DNA of 64,000 bases from Urophycis tenuis (taxonomy: Eukaryota; Chordata; Actinopteri; Gadiformes; Phycidae), in the NCBI GenBank assembly GCA_036785325.1, contig JAXIVH010000010.1, positions 7,283,538 to 7,347,537 on the forward strand. The letters run 5' to 3'. The notes beneath the pieces were generated by a model that worked only from the letters and a program-made list of their open reading frames with translations, did not search any database and was not told where the DNA came from. The position numbers and the translations under genes were made by a program. Within the stretch, counting starts at the first letter, position 1, and every line of letters begins with the position of its first letter. Shown here piece by piece: positions 45,445-57,019 of the stretch.

Positions 45445-46274
45445 TATTTATAATTTGATGCACTGTCCCCACAGTAGTTGGCTACAAATGTTATATTTTG
45501 AAAAGCTAACCATTGTTTCTGACTCATAGTTAGCTGGTAGTTAGCCTACACTCTTCTCAGCTTTTGTTACTTGCTGCCCAGCAAAGAACTAGCTCCAAGA
45601 AAAGAGTGCGCTTGAATCAATCAAGTTTCATGATCCACAATCATTATGGCATTACCTCAGCGCCACTTAATGTCTGCGTGAATTAATTCAAGCGGGGTGT
45701 TCGAGTTAGCCTCTGGTAGACCAGACACCATGCGCACGTCAACGCCATTCACAACCTCTTAGCGTCAAATAGGCAGTTGAGAAGCACACAAAGCATGATT
45801 CCCACCATCACGTGGGGGTGTGATATAGGAACGAAACACAATATGTAACGGGTTTGAGTATCTGTCAACTGCATGTGCATGATAGCTGTTTACATACTTA
45901 GCAACTGTAATAAGGTCGCTCCGCAGATTGACACCTTAGATCAACAAGGACCCGCGCAGTAACGTCGGCTGATGCAAAATAACCGTCATTTGCAGGTTAT
46001 TGTGTAAACAGTAACCGCCCCATCGGCGCAATGCAACAACCACGCGCGGCATTTTCCCCGGGCCGTGGCGGCTTTTACAGCAGCCGCAAGACAATGAGTC
46101 ATTCCCAAACCAACCGGGTCAAGTGAGGCGGCTCCCTCTCTCCGAATGCCGCACGGCATCACACAATAGCTGTATTTAGCGATGGCGGCTTAGTAAAGCG
46201 ACCCGCTCGCGTGGAGGAATGGCTGTTAAGACGCCGGCGCTTAGCGCGGCGCGGCGGTCGTTGCCCGCGGTTAC
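43598..46274 (-). other. lrp1b: Large intron with AT repeat and CNE-like sequence
   Basis: Positions 43960-44400 are AT-rich, free of simple repeats and dense in ATGCAT, TAATTA-like and ATTA motifs, which looks like conserved noncoding sequence (inference). An (AT)n array lies at 45376-45437. No exon was recognised. Confidence 0.5.
45376..45437. repeat. (AT)n microsatellite
   Basis: About 60 bp of alternating AT, able to form a cruciform. Confidence 0.97.
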
Positions 46275-46381
46275 CTCATCCGAGTTATCCGCACAGTCGT
46301 AGTCCCCGTCGCATCGGAAGCGCGAGGAGATGCAGTCGCCGTTGGAACACGGGAAGTCTTTGTGATTACAAGTGACTGGCT
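46275..46381 (-). CDS. lrp1b: lrp1b exon: LA repeat 6 of cluster IV
   Basis: 107 nt encoding TCNHKDFPC, SNGDCISSRFRC and DGDYDCADNSDE, with the sixth cysteine in the next exon. The acceptor is CAACTCAG and the donor GATGAG|GTAACC, phase 0. Confidence 0.96.
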
Positions 46382-47331
46382 CTGAGTTGGGGGGAAAAAC
46401 AAACACAAAGACACAAAACAATGCAGATGCGTCACCATGGCAGCCATTGCTTAAACTGTGGAATGTCAACAGTATTATTTTTACGGCAAGAAAAGTAATT
46501 TGCATCATCGCCGTAGATCAATTATCCCCCCCAGCCCCCACCCTCCACCCTCCACCCCACCCCCCCCCCCCCAAAGAACCATCTCAGAATCCACGAACAA
46601 TTTGTAGTCTAATTAGAGTCGTTTCTGCATTGGAATTGGAGTTAACTGGCGAGGCTGCTCAGCATGCAAATGCATTCACAGCCAGGCTGAGACGCTGGAG
46701 GGGCCCCGCGCGGCCCCCAAAGCCAAAAATCTGGCAAGTGCCATTGCACCCATTTAGAGCGAGCCTGCGTCCCAAAGGACAGCATTAAGACGTATTTAAA
46801 CAGCTGCATCTGATGGCGCGGGCCTGGGCCCTCCTCTTGTTATCATGGGTTGTTAGCCAGCGCAGGATGTGTTTTATGAGCTGTGCTTCAAAGGCAGCGT
46901 TCCCAGCAGGCTTTTGCAGCAGAATCTGATTTGCAACTTCCTGCGCTGTCGGGCCCCGGCCCCACCTGCTTAATTCTTTGTCCAACACTTGACTGACCTT
47001 TATTTGCATTTTAAGTGACATTAATAGGTATTGGGAATAAGCACCTAATAAATCACACGGGCGACGGCACACTCAGCATAGCGGCGCAGATCGGCCTATA
47101 GCAGAGCGGCCTGAGAAGGCATGCAAAAACCCAGCATGAAATATAAGAGTGTGGGTGATTCTTTTTTTTTAATTCTTTATTAGAGTTTAGGTTGGATGCA
47201 CAGATGATTACATTATTAAAGTGCTATCGATTAAGTCATGTGGAGTGATATCTGCAGGAATGTGAGAAAACGTTATACGTGACGACGACAAAAAACACAC
47301 ACATGCACACATGCACGCGCACACACACGCA

Positions 47332-47362
<31 letters not shown>

Positions 47363-47366
47363 CCAT

Positions 47367-47423
<57 letters not shown>

Positions 47424-47756
47424 AAGACGCCGCTGTCGCATTCACAGTTGCAGTGTCCTCATTACCAGGGAGCCGCAGCCAATGCAACAACATTATCTCT
47501 CTGGTGTGTAAAAGGGGAGCGGCGGGTTGGCTGGGCTCACACACATAACACACAGACAGCGAGAAAGTTCACCCATGCAATACAGACACATGGGGGGGTG
47601 CAGAGCGGGGGGAGAGGAGGACAGGGGTGATGGGGGTGAGGGAGGACTAAGAGCTAACATAGGGATATGTGGATACAGCTGGTGTCCCAAATGGAGCTCA
47701 ACGCAGTGGGATGATGATGATGATGATGATGAATATGATGATGGGGGGCTACTCAC
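46382..47756 (-). other. lrp1b: Intron with CNE-like block and CA array
   Basis: Positions 46790-47070 contain a repeat-free block with an octamer-like ATGCAAAT on the minus strand and a CAGCTG E-box. It is open on the minus strand for 95 codons but has no recognisable domain. A (CA)n array lies at 47300-47420 and a (GAT)n tract at 47710-47741. Confidence 0.55.
47300..47420. repeat. Compound (CA)n/(GCAC)n array
   Basis: CA repeat with a GCAC tetranucleotide block. Confidence 0.95.
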
Positions 47757-47873
47757 TGCAGTTCTGCTCGTCCGAGTTGTCTCCGCAGTCGTTCTGGCTG
47801 TCGCAGTGCCAGTGGTCCGGGATGCAGTTGTTGTTCTGGCAGCGGAACTCGTGAGGGCCGCACGTCTTCTCAT
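47757..47873 (-). CDS. lrp1b: lrp1b exon: LA repeat 5 of cluster IV
   Basis: 117 nt encoding TCGPHEFRC, QNNNCIPDHWHC and DSQNDCGDNSDEQNC. The calcium cage is complete. The donor is TGCA|GTGAGT. The acceptor is less canonical (CACGTCGCGATGAAG) but is the only AG that gives the right phase. A CA array lies close upstream. Confidence 0.94.
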
Positions 47874-48774
47874 CTTCATCGCGACGTGAGGCAAACAACA
47901 AGAGACACACACACACACACACACACACACCCGCACGCACGCACACGCACACACACGCAGGGAGGGAACGACATTGAAAAAATAAATAAATACACGAAAA
48001 TGAAAACGTCTTCAAAGAAGAGCGTTGACTATCAATGGCATGTGGCGTCCCACCCTCTGTGAGTAATCAACGCTTCCGCTGGGGTTTCCTCCCCCCCCCC
48101 CCCGGGCGAGTCTGACACGCCATTTCCACGCCAACGCGGCCCGCACGCTACCCCAGGCCTAAACCCACGCCGCGACGAAGTACCTGACGGGAGAGAGCCG
48201 TCACCAGAAGACGACGGCGCCAACCCTGAGCCAGGCGACGGGCTTCCCCTTAAGACGGCGGGGATTAACTTGTGGTGTCGCAGACGGAAGACAAAACAAA
48301 TCACATCTCTTGGAACAAGTACCTTTAACGGCGCCGGCGCCCGATCTGACGCCGCATTACGGCTGATTAAACGGGCCGGGGGTCCCGCCGCCACGTCTGT
48401 GTTTGCGAGATCCAAGAGCGAGCGCCGCGGCGCCCGGCGTGAATTATTAAAGCGCCGGCGACACATCTGCCGGAATGCACGATGCCAAATCGATCAACGT
48501 TAGCGGGGATCGACGAAACTGTGTCTGCGTCGCCACTGCGCCTCATAAATACATATAGCCGTGCGTAAAGATACAGTTAGTGGCTTCATTAAAGCGGGTT
48601 CCGCAGGGGGGGAACCCCCCCCTCCCCGTGAGCCCCCCTTTTCCCGAAAATGTAATAAACCTCGCTTTTCAAATCCTCCTGTAGAATAAACAAGAAAGAA
48701 AAGAAACAATAACATTTCAATAAACCGGCTGAGTCAGGCAACCCGGGATGGGGCCTAAAACGGTTATCAGCGCG

Positions 48775-48784
48775 CGTGCGTGTG

Positions 48785-48824
<40 letters not shown>

Positions 48825-48945
48825 TGTGTGTGTGTGTGTGTCTGTGTGTCTGTGTGTGTGTGCGTGTGCGCGTGTGTGTCTGTGTGTGTCTGCGTGCGTA
48901 CGTGTGCGTGTGTGTGTGTGTGTGCGTGCGTGCGCGTGTGCGTGT

Positions 48946-48976
<31 letters not shown>

Positions 48977-48978
48977 GG
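48775..48978. repeat. (GT)n/(GCGT)n array with poly-G end
   Basis: About 185 bp of alternating GT and GCGT units, a strong Z-DNA-type sequence, followed by about 18 G. Confidence 0.95.
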
Positions 48979-49243
48979 CTTCACACTCCCAGACCCGAGC
49001 ACTTCTGTGACAGCCTCTCGCTGGATTCCATTCCCCACCGTGACAGCAGGAGGAAGAAAGAGTGAGCGGGGCGGAGGGCACTGCTGGGCTGAGGCAACGG
49101 GAACACGGGAGGGAGGGAGGGAGGGAGGAAGGGAGGGAGAGGCGGGAGGGAGGGAGGGAGGGAGGGAGACGGCAATTCATTACCGACTGCTCAGTCAGTT
49201 GAAGCGCAGGAGAGAACGTGACGCAGCACAAAGCAGCGCTGCT

Positions 49244-49409
49244 GCACACACACGCCCACACACACACGCACCGACACCCACGCAGGCACCGACACACACA
49301 CACATACCGACACCCACACACACACACACACACACACACCGACACACATGCACACACCCACACACACACACCGACACACATGCACACACACACACACACA
49401 CCGACACAC

Positions 49410-49459
<50 letters not shown>
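49244..49459. repeat. Compound (CA)n array
   Basis: About 215 bp of CA repeat with regularly spaced CCGACA interruptions. Confidence 0.95.
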
Positions 49460-49461
<2 letters not shown>

Positions 49462-50745
49462 AACACACGGTTCGCCTGGCCTCATTACCATGCTAGCCCG
49501 GCGATCTTAGAAGTTCCTTCGCGCGCTCCGGTGATCGAAAGTAAAAAAGCGCGATGACGCGGCGTCGGCCACTGTCTCCAGGAGTTCCGCGGCGGGCGCC
49601 GACTAGAGGTGCGTCCGGCCGATGGATATCTGATATGCCATGACGCCACACGGAGGCGTGGCCGAGACGGTCACCGTCCACGGTACGTGCACGCGGGTCT
49701 AACGAGGCCGGACCAGTCTCCCGCTTCACAACAACGGGGGACCGGGAATACACAAACACACACACAGCCAGAGGGAGAACGGCCGCGCCTCGCCACGATT
49801 AAAAACCCAACTCATAAGACTAACACTCACAACCAAGGTTTGGTTTGTTTTCCTCTCCAAAAACCTTTGAAACAATGAAGTTGTGCTTGAAAGGGACAAA
49901 AAAAAAAAAAAAAAACTAAACGGAACTCATCATTGAACCCGCGTTATCCAAACCGTCGCGATTTTGTACAAATTCTGCTGGCGCCGGGCCAAAAACAGAC
50001 ACACACACACACAACACACACACACACACACACAAACACCGTGCCCCATGTGCGCGCGCACGCGGTTCGGCAGGACAACTTAAGCTTTGAAAGAGAGATG
50101 AAAAGGAAACGCAGATCAAGAGAAGTCATGTGGGCACATACTGTATCACACCATTATCTCTTGTTTTATTGAGGGGGGGAAATCTGACTGCGCCTGGGAC
50201 AGTCACGCCACTGAATTTAAACACCGGGAAGAAAACACACAGGCAAAAAAAAAAAAAAATCACACGCACAAATCGGAGGTGCAGAGAGACACACACACGC
50301 GTATACATCATGTTTCATCCTTTTAGCCATCTCCTCCATTTTCCGGGACAGAGAGAGAGGACGTTAGCGTCGGAGTTGATTCACTCGCTCGTGTCTGCCC
50401 GTCGGTCGAGTGAGTCCACCGCACTCACTCAAAGGACACTTTTACCGAACGGCGCATATCTGACGGGCACAACACAGAGTAAATAAAATATGACGGGCTA
50501 AAAAAGGACAGATTATTTTGTATCGCACAATGGCGTCTCAAGGTATTCTGCCCCGGCCCGAGAGAAAGGGAAGAAACGGGGCCGACCCATTAATGCCGAG
50601 AGGAGTGTGTGGGTGGGTGTGTGTGTGTGTATTTATTCGGGAAGGTTGAGAGAGAATTAGAGGGACGGTTTGTGTTCCCCATCTGAAGGTATATTGCTCG
50701 CTCTCACGGACTACAAATGGAAGTCCTTCACGGTAGATTTCTCAA

Positions 50746-50960
50746 GGCGAGAGAGAGGGAGGGAGAGGAAGAGACAGAGGGTGAGAAGGAGAAACAGAGA
50801 GAAAGAAAGAGAGAGAGACAGATGGACAAAGAGAGAGGGAGAGACAGAGGGAGAACAAGAGAGGCAGAGAGAGGGAGAGAGAGAGGGAGGACGAGAGAGG
50901 GAGAGACAGAGGGAGAGACAGAGGGAGGACGAGAGAGGCAGAGAGGGAAAGAAAGAACTA
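50746..50960. repeat. GA-rich purine tract
   Basis: About 215 bp almost entirely of GAGA, GGGA and CAGA units. Confidence 0.9.
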
Positions 50961-51074
50961 CAAAAGACAGAAACTAAAGAAACTAGAGAGAAATAACAAG
51001 TTGGGAAGACAAATAAACTGAAGGGACCCCGAGGGTTAAATTGGTTAATTTCCTAATCAGAATTTTCTTCCTCT

Positions 51075-51076
51075 CT

Positions 51077-51132
<56 letters not shown>
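51075..51132. repeat. (CT)n microsatellite
   Basis: About 55 bp of CT, downstream of the donor of the exon at 51236. Confidence 0.95.
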
Positions 51133-51133
<1 letters not shown>

Positions 51134-51235
51134 TCTGGCTCTCTCGCTCACACTGAGCTCTAAAAGGGGGACAAAAACACGAGGGTTTCAGTCGATTTGT
51201 GGTGAAGTGGGGTTCTTTTCTTTCCCACAACTCAC

Positions 51236-51355
51236 CGCAATCAGCCTCATCCGAGCCGTCGGCGCAGTCGGGGTCCTCGTCGCACACCCACAGCCTGGAG
51301 ATGCAGTGCATGGACGCCTTGCACTGGAACTGATCCGGGGAACAGGTGCTCTCGG
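51236..51355 (-). CDS. lrp1b: lrp1b exon: LA repeat 4 of cluster IV
   Basis: 120 nt encoding TCSPDQFQC, KASMHCISRLWVC and DEDPDCADGSDEADC. The complete LA repeat has the canonical calcium cage. The acceptor is GCGTCCCCAG and the donor TGCG|GTGAGT. A GGTGGA-type minisatellite starts about 50 nt upstream. Confidence 0.96.
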
Positions 51356-51407
51356 CTGGGGACGCAGAGAGAGGGCGTGGTCCCCGGGGTGGAGGTGAGG
51401 GGACAAG

Positions 51408-52080
51408 CCACGGGGGGAGGGGGGGGTGGAGTTGTGAGGGTGGAGGGCAGAGTGGAGTCGTGAGGGTGGAGCCATGAGAGTGGAGATGAGGGTGGAGGTA
51501 AGGGTGGAGCCATGAGGGTAGAGATGAGGGTGGAGGGGAGAGTGGAGTCGTGAGGGTGGAGCCATGAGGGTGGAGGTAAGGGTGGAGCCATGAGGGTAGA
51601 GATGAGGGTGGAGGTTGAGGGTGGAGGGGAGAGTGGAGTCGTGAGGGTGGAGCCATGAGGGTGGAGGTAAGGGTGAAGCCATGAGGGTAGAGATGAGGGT
51701 GTGAATTAGGGTGGAGGTTGAGGGTGGAGGGGAGAGTGGATTCATGAGGGTGGAGCCATGAGAGATGAGGGTGGAGGTAAGGGTGGAGCCATGAGGGTAG
51801 AGATGAGGGTGGAGGTTGAGGGTGGAGGGGAGAGTGGAGTCGTGAGGGTGGAGCCATGAGGGTGGAGGTAAGGGTGGAGCCATGAGGGTAGAGATGAGGG
51901 TGGAGGTTGAGGGTGGAGGGGAGAGTGGAGTCGTGAGGGTGGAGCCATGAGGGTGGAGGTAAGGGTGAAGCCATGAGGGTAGAGATGAGGGTGTGAATTA
52001 GGGTGGAGGTTGAGGGTGGAGGGGAGAGTGGAGTCGTGAGAGTGGAGCCATGAGGGTTGCAATTAGGGTGGAGCGATGAG
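51408..52080. repeat. GGTGGA-type minisatellite, higher-order structure
   Basis: About 670 bp built from GTGGAG, GATGAGG, CCATGAGGGTG and AGTCGTGAGGGTG blocks in repeating order, with larger duplicated units (51590-51720 resembles 51880-52010). It remains open in the minus-strand frame that continues into the exon at 51236-51355. Confidence 0.95.
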
Positions 52081-53031
52081 GGTATATAAAGTGAATAGCA
52101 ACTCAGCATGCCATCGTTCAAATAATAAAATAATTGAAAATAAAGTCACGACACAAAACACTTACAATACCTAATGCGTACACCCCAGGATGCTACCGTC
52201 GCTGCTGAAAACACTCTGAATTGTCACGCAATTATGTTAGCGACGTGCAATTACTGATTTGATTACTGCTGCCATAATCTATATAAAAGATATAATTTCA
52301 ATATATTATCCAAAAAGCAGGATGCCAATCTACAACATGATAACTTGACCCCCACATCGTTCTGGACGGTATCATTACAATGGCCCCATGATAAAAAAAA
52401 AAAAAAAAAAGACTTCAAAGCTCCATCCGTTGGTGCTTTGGGCCTCGTGGCGAGGTGGCTGTGGTTAAGTAATCAGCCTTCACCTTAATTAAAGCTTAGC
52501 GGCACCCAATACCACCCAGCCACCCACCGGCACTTGCACCTCGCCTCCTGCAATCACACGCAAGGCATACATGGCAGTCTGAAACACTTGTCGGAGGTGC
52601 GATGTTCTGATAGCTGGAGTTACATCATGGCAGTGTAGTTCCGTTTCGCATACATCCCTGCTATTCACAGAGATCTAATACCCCGACACCACGGCAGGAA
52701 TACCAAAATCCCAGGCCGCGTCTTGTTAAAATGGTGCGCGCGCGCCGACTGATTCGTTGCTCTGGAGTGGATTGATTTGAATTTTGCAATAAAAAAAGAA
52801 TCTGCGTTGAAATGAAGACAACCGACTGCCTTCTTATGCCATTTGGGTTCAGATAAAGTGCAAAATCATAAAAAAAACTGTAACTGTAAAAGCTGATATG
52901 TCTGCGTGTTTACAAAGCGAAAAAACAAAAAAACACTGAAATACTGCGAAAAAACACGACGACGCCACAGAGTACAGACGCCCGCCATGACGGACCTCAA
53001 CGCGTGTTAACAGGACGCCACCGCTACTCAC
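52081..53031 (-). other. lrp1b: Intron remainder upstream of the minisatellite
   Basis: AT-rich unique sequence with an A-run near 52394-52411. The 52440-52760 part is repeat-free and could be conserved noncoding sequence. No exon. Confidence 0.55.
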
Positions 53032-53151
53032 GACAGTCTGTCTCGTCCTCCGCGTCGCCACAGTCGTCCTGGCCGTTGCAGCGCAGGTTCAGGGGAATGC
53101 ACTTCTGCTTCCTGTTGCACTTGAACTGCCCCGATAGGCAGATGTACGTCT
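53032..53151 (-). CDS. lrp1b: lrp1b exon: LA repeat 3 of cluster IV
   Basis: 120 nt encoding YICLSGQFKC, NRKQKCIPLNLRC and NGQDDCGDAEDETDC. AEDE replaces the usual xSDE, retaining acidic residues. The acceptor is CATCATCCAG, preceded on the transcript by a poly-C run (genomic G-run 53160-53178). The donor is TGTC|GTGAGT. Confidence 0.96.
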
Positions 53152-53512
53152 CTGGATGATGGGGGGGGGGGGGGGGGGCAAACGGCACACATCAAGGTAA
53201 TGAAGCCATTCAGGCAGCGAACATCTGACCAAATTTGCATTGTGTATACATTTTTTGCCCCAAAATGATTTTTTTTTATTTCATGTATATAGTATATATC
53301 ACCAATCTCTCCATATACATATCAGCAATCTTAACAGGAAGCACAATTGTCCCTCTCCATTCTTTTTTCCATGCATGTGCAGAAGTACTCACCGCGTGAC
53401 GTCATCTTGGACATTAATAACTATTACTACATGACGCCCCGCCCCCCCCCGCACCCCCCCCTTATCTGCCATCAGTTCCCTGGCGGTCTGAAATGTCCCC
53501 ACTCGCCCTTAC
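53152..53512 (-). other. lrp1b: Intron, 361 bp
   Basis: Contains the poly-G run next to the acceptor and C-runs near 53440-53460. No coding content. Confidence 0.7.
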
Positions 53513-53629
53513 CGCAGTTAGCTTCATCCGAGTTGTCTCCGCAGTCGTTCTCGCCGTCGCAGATGAAGGGCGGCAGAGCGCAGAGGCCGGTGCCGCACTG
53601 AAAGCGGCCCGGCTGGCATTTGAATTCCG
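53513..53629 (-). CDS. lrp1b: lrp1b exon: LA repeat 2 of cluster IV
   Basis: 117 nt encoding CQPGRFQC, GTGLCALPPFIC and DGENDCGDNSDEANC. The calcium cage is canonical. The acceptor is ATTCTGCGCAG, with a (GA)n block at 53652-53687 that reads (CT)n on the transcript. The donor is TGCG|GTAAGG. Confidence 0.97.
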
Positions 53630-53647
53630 CTGCGCAGAATGAGGGGG

Positions 53648-53689
<42 letters not shown>

Positions 53690-54762
53690 CAGCGAATGTG
53701 AATCGATCGCCGCGTCTCTCTCTCTCTCTCTGCTTGGCCGTGGGACTCCCGGTGGCACGCGATACCGCGCTCGGTTCGACGGCATTCAACCGTGGGGAAA
53801 AAAAAAAAGGAAGCGTCGATGAAATAACGTGCACAGGCACAAAGAGAGCCATGTGAAGGTGTGTCTTCTGTGCCCAGACGTCAACGGTCGTCACTTTTAA
53901 ACACATGACATGTCCTTGGCACAAGGGTGACGGTGATATCACTGTCGTTTATACATACCAATGAGGTTATTCATAATGAGGCATTCTTTGCCGTTGCTCT
54001 GGGGACTTTGATCGCTCGTCCACTCTCTCTTGTCAGAAACGGACTTGGTCATATTTAAAAAAACAAAAAAACAGCTGACCGAACGGTTCGAACTGCTCTT
54101 TGGAAAGAGGAGGAGAATTTGGTCTTGAGTAGACTGATTCACTGATGGTATTCCTTCCTCCTGTGGAGGGATCTGATGTAAAAGTAAAAGCCTACGAAAG
54201 ATAGCGGGGACCCACTTAATACATTCTCACAGCGTTAGAAATGTGTGATTTACTTTAACGCCGGGCCTTTTTCCTTGGAGGATTTCAACCCCAAGTAGCA
54301 GGAGTGCTGAAGGACAATTCTGTTATCTGGTGTCCAGATGAGAAAATTATCTCCAAACTGGTAATGGACTTTTTCTTCGTACTTTTTGTTTTCGCGGTAG
54401 CTACTTCATCCAATGTGTAGTGTTACATTTGAAGAGGGAATATTCTGAGTTGTTTGTTTTATTCTGCCAACCGTGATGAATTCCTGAGCAGTATCACATT
54501 GGAGATTATACAGTGACTACTAGTTTCAAATCATATTTCTCACCCGACGTGTGTTATGATTGGCTAACATTTAATAACTCCCTAATGAACGAGCAACACA
54601 CATCATAAAAACTTCAAACAAGTAAAAAAGAAAGCTGCTAGGACAAGAGTAATTGACAGATGTGACTGTTCTGCCACAACCCCGATACTGGCAGGGCCCC
54701 GTGTGAGTTGACGACGGCGACTGTTGTCATGGCAACCCTGGCGAGCGTCTGGCGACACTCAC
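53630..54762 (-). other. lrp1b: Intron, 1.1 kb
   Basis: Short (GA)n blocks at 53652-53687 and 53717-53731, otherwise unique AT-rich sequence. No exon. Confidence 0.65.
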
Positions 54763-54856
54763 GGCAGTCGGCGGGTTCATCAGAGCCGTCGCCACAGTCG
54801 TCCACGGTGTCACACTTCCACCAGAACGGGATGCACTCGTCGGTCCCACAGCGAAA
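54763..54856 (-). CDS. lrp1b: lrp1b exon: LA repeat 1 of cluster IV
   Basis: 94 nt encoding FRCGTDECIPFWWKC and DTVDDCGDGSDEPADC. The first cysteine of the repeat (CTSSQ) comes from the exon at 55684-55832. The acceptor is TGTCCCAACAG, phase 0, and sits at the edge of a 340-bp (TG)n tract on the transcript. The donor is TGCC|GTGAGT. Confidence 0.95.
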
Positions 54857-54863
54857 CTGTTGG

Positions 54864-54921
54864 GACACACACAGACACACACACACACAGACACACACAC
54901 ACACACACACAAACACACACT

Positions 54922-54971
<50 letters not shown>

Positions 54972-55012
54972 CTCACACACACACACATATCCACACATCC
55001 ACACACACTCAT

Positions 55013-55058
<46 letters not shown>

Positions 55059-55099
55059 ATACACATCCACACACCCACACACACATACACACACACACA

Positions 55100-55138
<39 letters not shown>

Positions 55139-55205
55139 ACACACACACATACACACACTCATCCACACATCCACACACACACACACACACACACATACAC
55201 ACAAG
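54864..55205. repeat. Long compound (CA)n array
   Basis: About 340 bp of CA repeat with TCCACA, CTCACA and ATACA interruptions, beginning 8 nt from the acceptor of the exon at 54763-54856. More CA tracts follow at 55300-55330. Confidence 0.95.
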
Positions 55206-55298
55206 AGAATACAAGTTAGCCAACACACGCATGCACGCACACACGCACACAGGCATGTGCTCGCGCACACACACAAAACACAAAAGGCCACACGAGGC

Positions 55299-55329
<31 letters not shown>

Positions 55330-55683
55330 ACATCACACACCACCACTACCACCACCGCCATCAAACTCAGAGTGAACATGGAAACAAGATGAAGGCACTT
55401 CAAAGCCCGAGCATAAATCAATATGCCACCGCTTTGAGGGTAGCTATGCCACAGGAGTAGGCTACCAGCCAGAGGGAACAAAAAGAGAACGCCATACAGG
55501 GAAACCCAACACACACACACACACACACAAAAAAGCAAGAGGGAAAAAACAAAAAAAACAACAACCCACAAAAGAAACAACAATTCATTCGCCTGTAGGG
55601 AGGGATGTAGCGATGGCAACAACAAAGTGGAGAGACGGGGGCTCCCGTGGAATAGCGAGGAGCGAGTTAAGACCGCGGCTAAC

Positions 55684-55832
55684 CTGACTGGAGGTGCAGT
55701 TGGACAGGCAGGTCTTATTGTCCGCCGCCAGGTAGAAATTAGTGGGACAGGCACACTTGTGTTCCCCGCCAGGGGAGAGGAGACACAGGTGGCTGCACCC
55801 TCCATTGGCAACCTGACACTGATGCTTGGGGA
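55684..55832 (-). CDS. lrp1b: lrp1b exon: EGF repeat between propeller and LA cluster IV
   Basis: 149 nt encoding CQVANGGCSHLCLLSPGGEH followed by KCACPTNFYLAADNKTC and the linker LSNCTSSQ. NGGCSHLCLLSPGG is the classic propeller-associated EGF signature of LDL-receptor proteins. The acceptor is CTCCACAG and the donor GTCAG|GTTAGC, phase 0. Confidence 0.97.
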
Positions 55833-57019
55833 CTGTGGAGGGGAAGGAACACATAAACGTGGAATCACATTAGAGGCGGAGGGCGCCGCCCGAGCGCGCC
55901 GCGGCGTAATGAGCAGAGCTGTAAGCAACGCGAGGCCTTCCGGGGAGAGGGGGGGGGGGGGGGGGGAGAGGGGGGGGAGGTGCGCCGCGGGGGAGACACC
56001 CTCCCTGCCGCTACACCACCCCCCTCCCTCCCTCCCTCCCGTGTGAGTGTTTTTATTTATTTATTTATTTATTTTTCACATTTCCACAACCAACCCTGCC
56101 GCTGGCTGCTTGCTCTAATTTGACGGCGCGGTCGCCATACATGCTCTTAGGGACATCCACTTCAGGCTCCGTCCGCAACGGCTGCCTGCAGTGGCTGGCG
56201 TTAATGCCACCTGGGGGAGAGACGCACTAAAGGAGTATGATTATCTGAGCTGCTCCACGCCGCCGTCTCCCACCTCCGTAACGAGCATCTGAGTCTGCGA
56301 GCCCCGGCGATCGGTAACAGCGGGTTCTGCCGTTCTAAACACATCAGACACGGAAGAGAGGGAAAGAAAAAAAAAAAAAAAAAAACGCGCCACCGGTATT
56401 CTCTGGCGGTCTGGACTGTTGTCTCCGCACTCCGCCATCGCTCCTTATCGTCGTCATCCTCGAGTTATCCAAATTGCTCTTTGAAGGCCGAAACCAAATT
56501 ACGCCGAGCGGAGCAAAGTGAAGGGGAGCCGAGGCGGCGACGACATGATACATCCAGAGCGGGGCGTCTACAATATCTCACAATTAGGCGAAGCTCAGCC
56601 GGCTGCTGCCGGGATCAGACTTCAGCGAGTGCCTCCAGAGAGTCTTTCGTCTTTCGACGTGCGGTCGTTGGCCATTCCGAACAATCGGGGTCTTGACGAC
56701 GGGCGCGTTTGTTGAATGTTGTCACGTCGTCCGACTACTCCTACCAAGTCTCCCGGTGTGAACCCTAGTGGAACTTAAACAACCTTTTTCACGTCGATGT
56801 CAAAACGTCTGTCGCGCTGCTGCAACCGCAGTTTTAGGGACAAACGTTCGAAACGCAAACGGATACGGTGAACGGATACAGATAAAGTAATATACAATAG
56901 CTCCGGGCAGACTGGAACCAGCCCTGGCAGCTGGGACATTACACACACACATAATCAATTAAACAGAGGCCAGAGGCGGACGGCAGCGACAGGTGCGCTG
57001 TCTCCCAGCGTGCTCCTAC
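55833..57019 (-). other. lrp1b: Intron, 1.2 kb, with G/C-rich tracts
   Basis: Contains poly-G tracts near 55950-55978, (CCCT)n and (TTTA)n near 56020-56075 and an A-run near 56367-56385. No exon was recognised. Confidence 0.65.

Larger units (their letters stand above)
47874..51235 (-). other. lrp1b: Largest intron in the window, repeat-rich
   Basis: 3.4 kb containing a (GT/GC)n array with poly-G at 48775-48978, (GGGA)n near 49105-49168, a CA array at 49244-49459, a GA-rich block at 50746-50960 and (CT)n at 51075-51132. GC-rich sequence lies at 48080-48470. No exon was recognised. Confidence 0.65.

Noticed and set aside
46785..47072. 95-codon minus-strand frame as an lrp1b exon or retrocopy
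   Set aside because: The flanking LA exons join directly in matching phase, and the frame has no family motif. Listed instead as possible noncoding element.
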